From: Parerythrobacter_A sp963799315 | GTDB lineage: Bacteria > Pseudomonadota > Alphaproteobacteria > Sphingomonadales > Sphingomonadaceae | Direction: 5' to 3' | NCBI GenBank assembly: GCA_963799315.1 | Contig: CAWCWP010000001.1 | Coordinates: 310,001 to 374,000, forward strand | Length of the DNA stretch: 64,000 nt | Part shown: positions 63,148 through 64,000 of the stretch, piece after piece | Layout: the number at the start of each line of letters is the position of its first letter | Numbering within the stretch: the stretch's first letter is position 1 | Made by a program: the position numbers and the translations under genes | Notes under the pieces: model-generated | What the model was told of the DNA's origin: nothing | What the model saw: the letters and a program-made list of their open reading frames with translations, nothing else | Databases searched by the model: none

Positions 63148-63780
63148 TCAGATTTCCGTGCGCTCCGCCAGTAGTAGTGCGTCTTCGACATCGACCCCAA
63201 GATAGCGAACGGTGTTTTCGATCTTGGTGTGACCTAGAAGTATCTGAATTGCGCGGATGTTGCCCGTAGCGCGGTAGATCATCGCGGCCTTCGTCCGTCG
63301 AAGCGAGTGCGTCCCGTACTCAGATTTCCGTAGGCCAATCGCGGTAACCCACTCATCCACCAAGCGCGCATACTGGCGCGTGCTCATGTGTCCGGCGTGG
63401 TCGATCCTGCTCGGAAAGAGGTACTCGCTGGTCGAGCCGCCCCGACGTTCTAACCAGGAAAGCAGGGTTGAACGGAAATCGGCTGTGAGCTCGAACTGAA
63501 CTGGTCGATTGGTCTTCTGCTGGACGACAATTGCCCTAGTGCGGATGTCGGTCCCAGCTACGACGTCGCCGATCTTGATCTTGACCAAGTCGCATCCGCG
63601 CAACTTGCTATCGATTGCTAGGTCGAATAGCGCCTTATCCCGTAGCCGACCTTCACGATCCAGATGGAAGCGGATTGCCCAAATCTGTTTTTGTGTCAGT
63701 GGTCGCTTTGTGCCGACGGTCTTGCCAGCATTCCACGCTGCACGCGCCTGTATGGCAGGATCAAATCTCGAATAGCCCAT
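63148..63780 (-). CDS. Tyrosine recombinase / integrase, short form
   Basis: This 210-residue catalytic-domain-only recombinase has Arg I in DSKLRGCDLVKIKIGDV, a beta-hairpin Lys region (VQQKTNRPVQFEL), the HxxR box YGTHSLRRTKAAMIYRATGN and the His/Tyr pair QILLGHTKIENTVRYLGVDV. The usual N-terminal core-binding domain is short or absent, as in a group of small integrases of genomic islands. GAGGAG lies 7 bases before the ATG at 63780. It is probably the integrase for the accessory region to its left, or for an element to the right. Confidence 0.9.
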   Translation of the reverse strand: MGYSRFDPAIQARAAWNAGKTVGTKRPLTQKQIWAIRFHLDREGRLRDKALFDLAIDSKLRGCDLVKIKIGDVVAGTDIRTRAIVVQQKTNRPVQFELTADFRSTLLSWLERRGGSTSEYLFPSRIDHAGHMSTRQYARLVDEWVTAIGLRKSEYGTHSLRRTKAAMIYRATGNIRAIQILLGHTKIENTVRYLGVDVEDALLLAERTEI

Positions 63781-64000
63781 TTTCGTTCTCCTCGGCCATG
63801 ATTGGCCACAAAGAGAACGGTCGCAGCTTGGCGCGTGGTGGGCCGATAGCGGACTGGCAGGTATTGCTCGAAGAGGGCAGTTAGCAGCCTCTCAGCAACG
63901 CGCGAATGTTTGTCATACATCGCTTGGCCCTCAACCGAAGCGCTTGAAGTGTTAGCGCAGCGTGACAGTAGCAAGTATGTTTTCACCAGCCCGAGCGCCA
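63781..64000. other. Right-edge spacer, no supported gene
   Basis: A copy of the dispersed motif (GATAGCGGACTGGCAGGTAT, 63843-63862) is present. An open frame on the minus strand runs through but has no ribosome site, overlaps the integrase start and does not resemble a protein I know. The region may contain the attachment site; I cannot see a duplicate. Confidence 0.45.

Noticed and set aside
63696..63986. Minus-strand frame of 96 codons upstream of the integrase
   Set aside because: No ribosome site, overlaps the integrase start in another frame and includes a dispersed-repeat copy.

Overview
The window is high-GC alphaproteobacterial chromosome, most likely from a member of the Sphingomonadales (Erythrobacter, Citromicrobium or Sphingomonas-like). 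Three observations support this. Gene blocks typical of that order are present: rpmF-plsX-fabH-ihfA-merR, and tsaB-rimI-mucR-fur-plsC-miaB-phoH-ybeY-corC. Many signal peptides are of the Tat or lipoprotein type. The short palindromic intergenic repeats look like those I know from sphingomonad genomes. No rRNA, tRNA or CRISPR locus was found.

Positions 1-49.5 kb are core chromosome. In order they hold: a glutathione transferase, priA, a small sugar-phosphate aldolase, cobT, an MNT/HEPN toxin-antitoxin pair, cysS, a TPP enzyme next to an aldehyde dehydrogenase, an S24 repressor, the rpmF-plsX-fabH-ihfA-merR block, two periplasmic DsbA-like proteins, mutY, a beta-lactamase-like hydrolase, nudC, mgtE and a cyclophilin. 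The ribosome and tRNA-modification block (tsaB to corC) follows on the minus strand. After it come nfuA, a large M16 peptidase, class II DAHP synthase and the ergothioneine genes egtB-egtD. REP-like palindromes, a 69-bp tandem repeat and a GIY-YIG gene between two palindromes lie in the spacers.

About fifteen core genes are broken by apparent single-base shifts, mostly extra bases next to G/C-rich runs, while the protein sequence continues in another frame. They fall in conserved housekeeping genes, so I read them as sequence errors and annotate each gene across its shifts.

From about 49.6 kb to the end the composition is visibly more AT-rich, and the content is accessory. An IS3-type transposase remnant, an array of repeats spaced about 42 bp apart and a complete IS3-family element lie between two related inverted sequences (about 49.64 and 53.00 kb). 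This segment abuts a truncated short-chain dehydrogenase. After a thioesterase and an alpha/beta hydrolase come unfamiliar genes: a lipoprotein, a helical-repeat protein, a possible PD-(D/E)XK-fold protein, very small ORFs, a two-winged-helix DNA-binding protein, and a 1,192-residue membrane-anchored KAP/YobI-like P-loop NTPase. A tyrosine recombinase lies at the right edge. This is the part most likely to hold an undescribed system; the NTPase with the convergent small-peptide/winged-helix pair is the best candidate.
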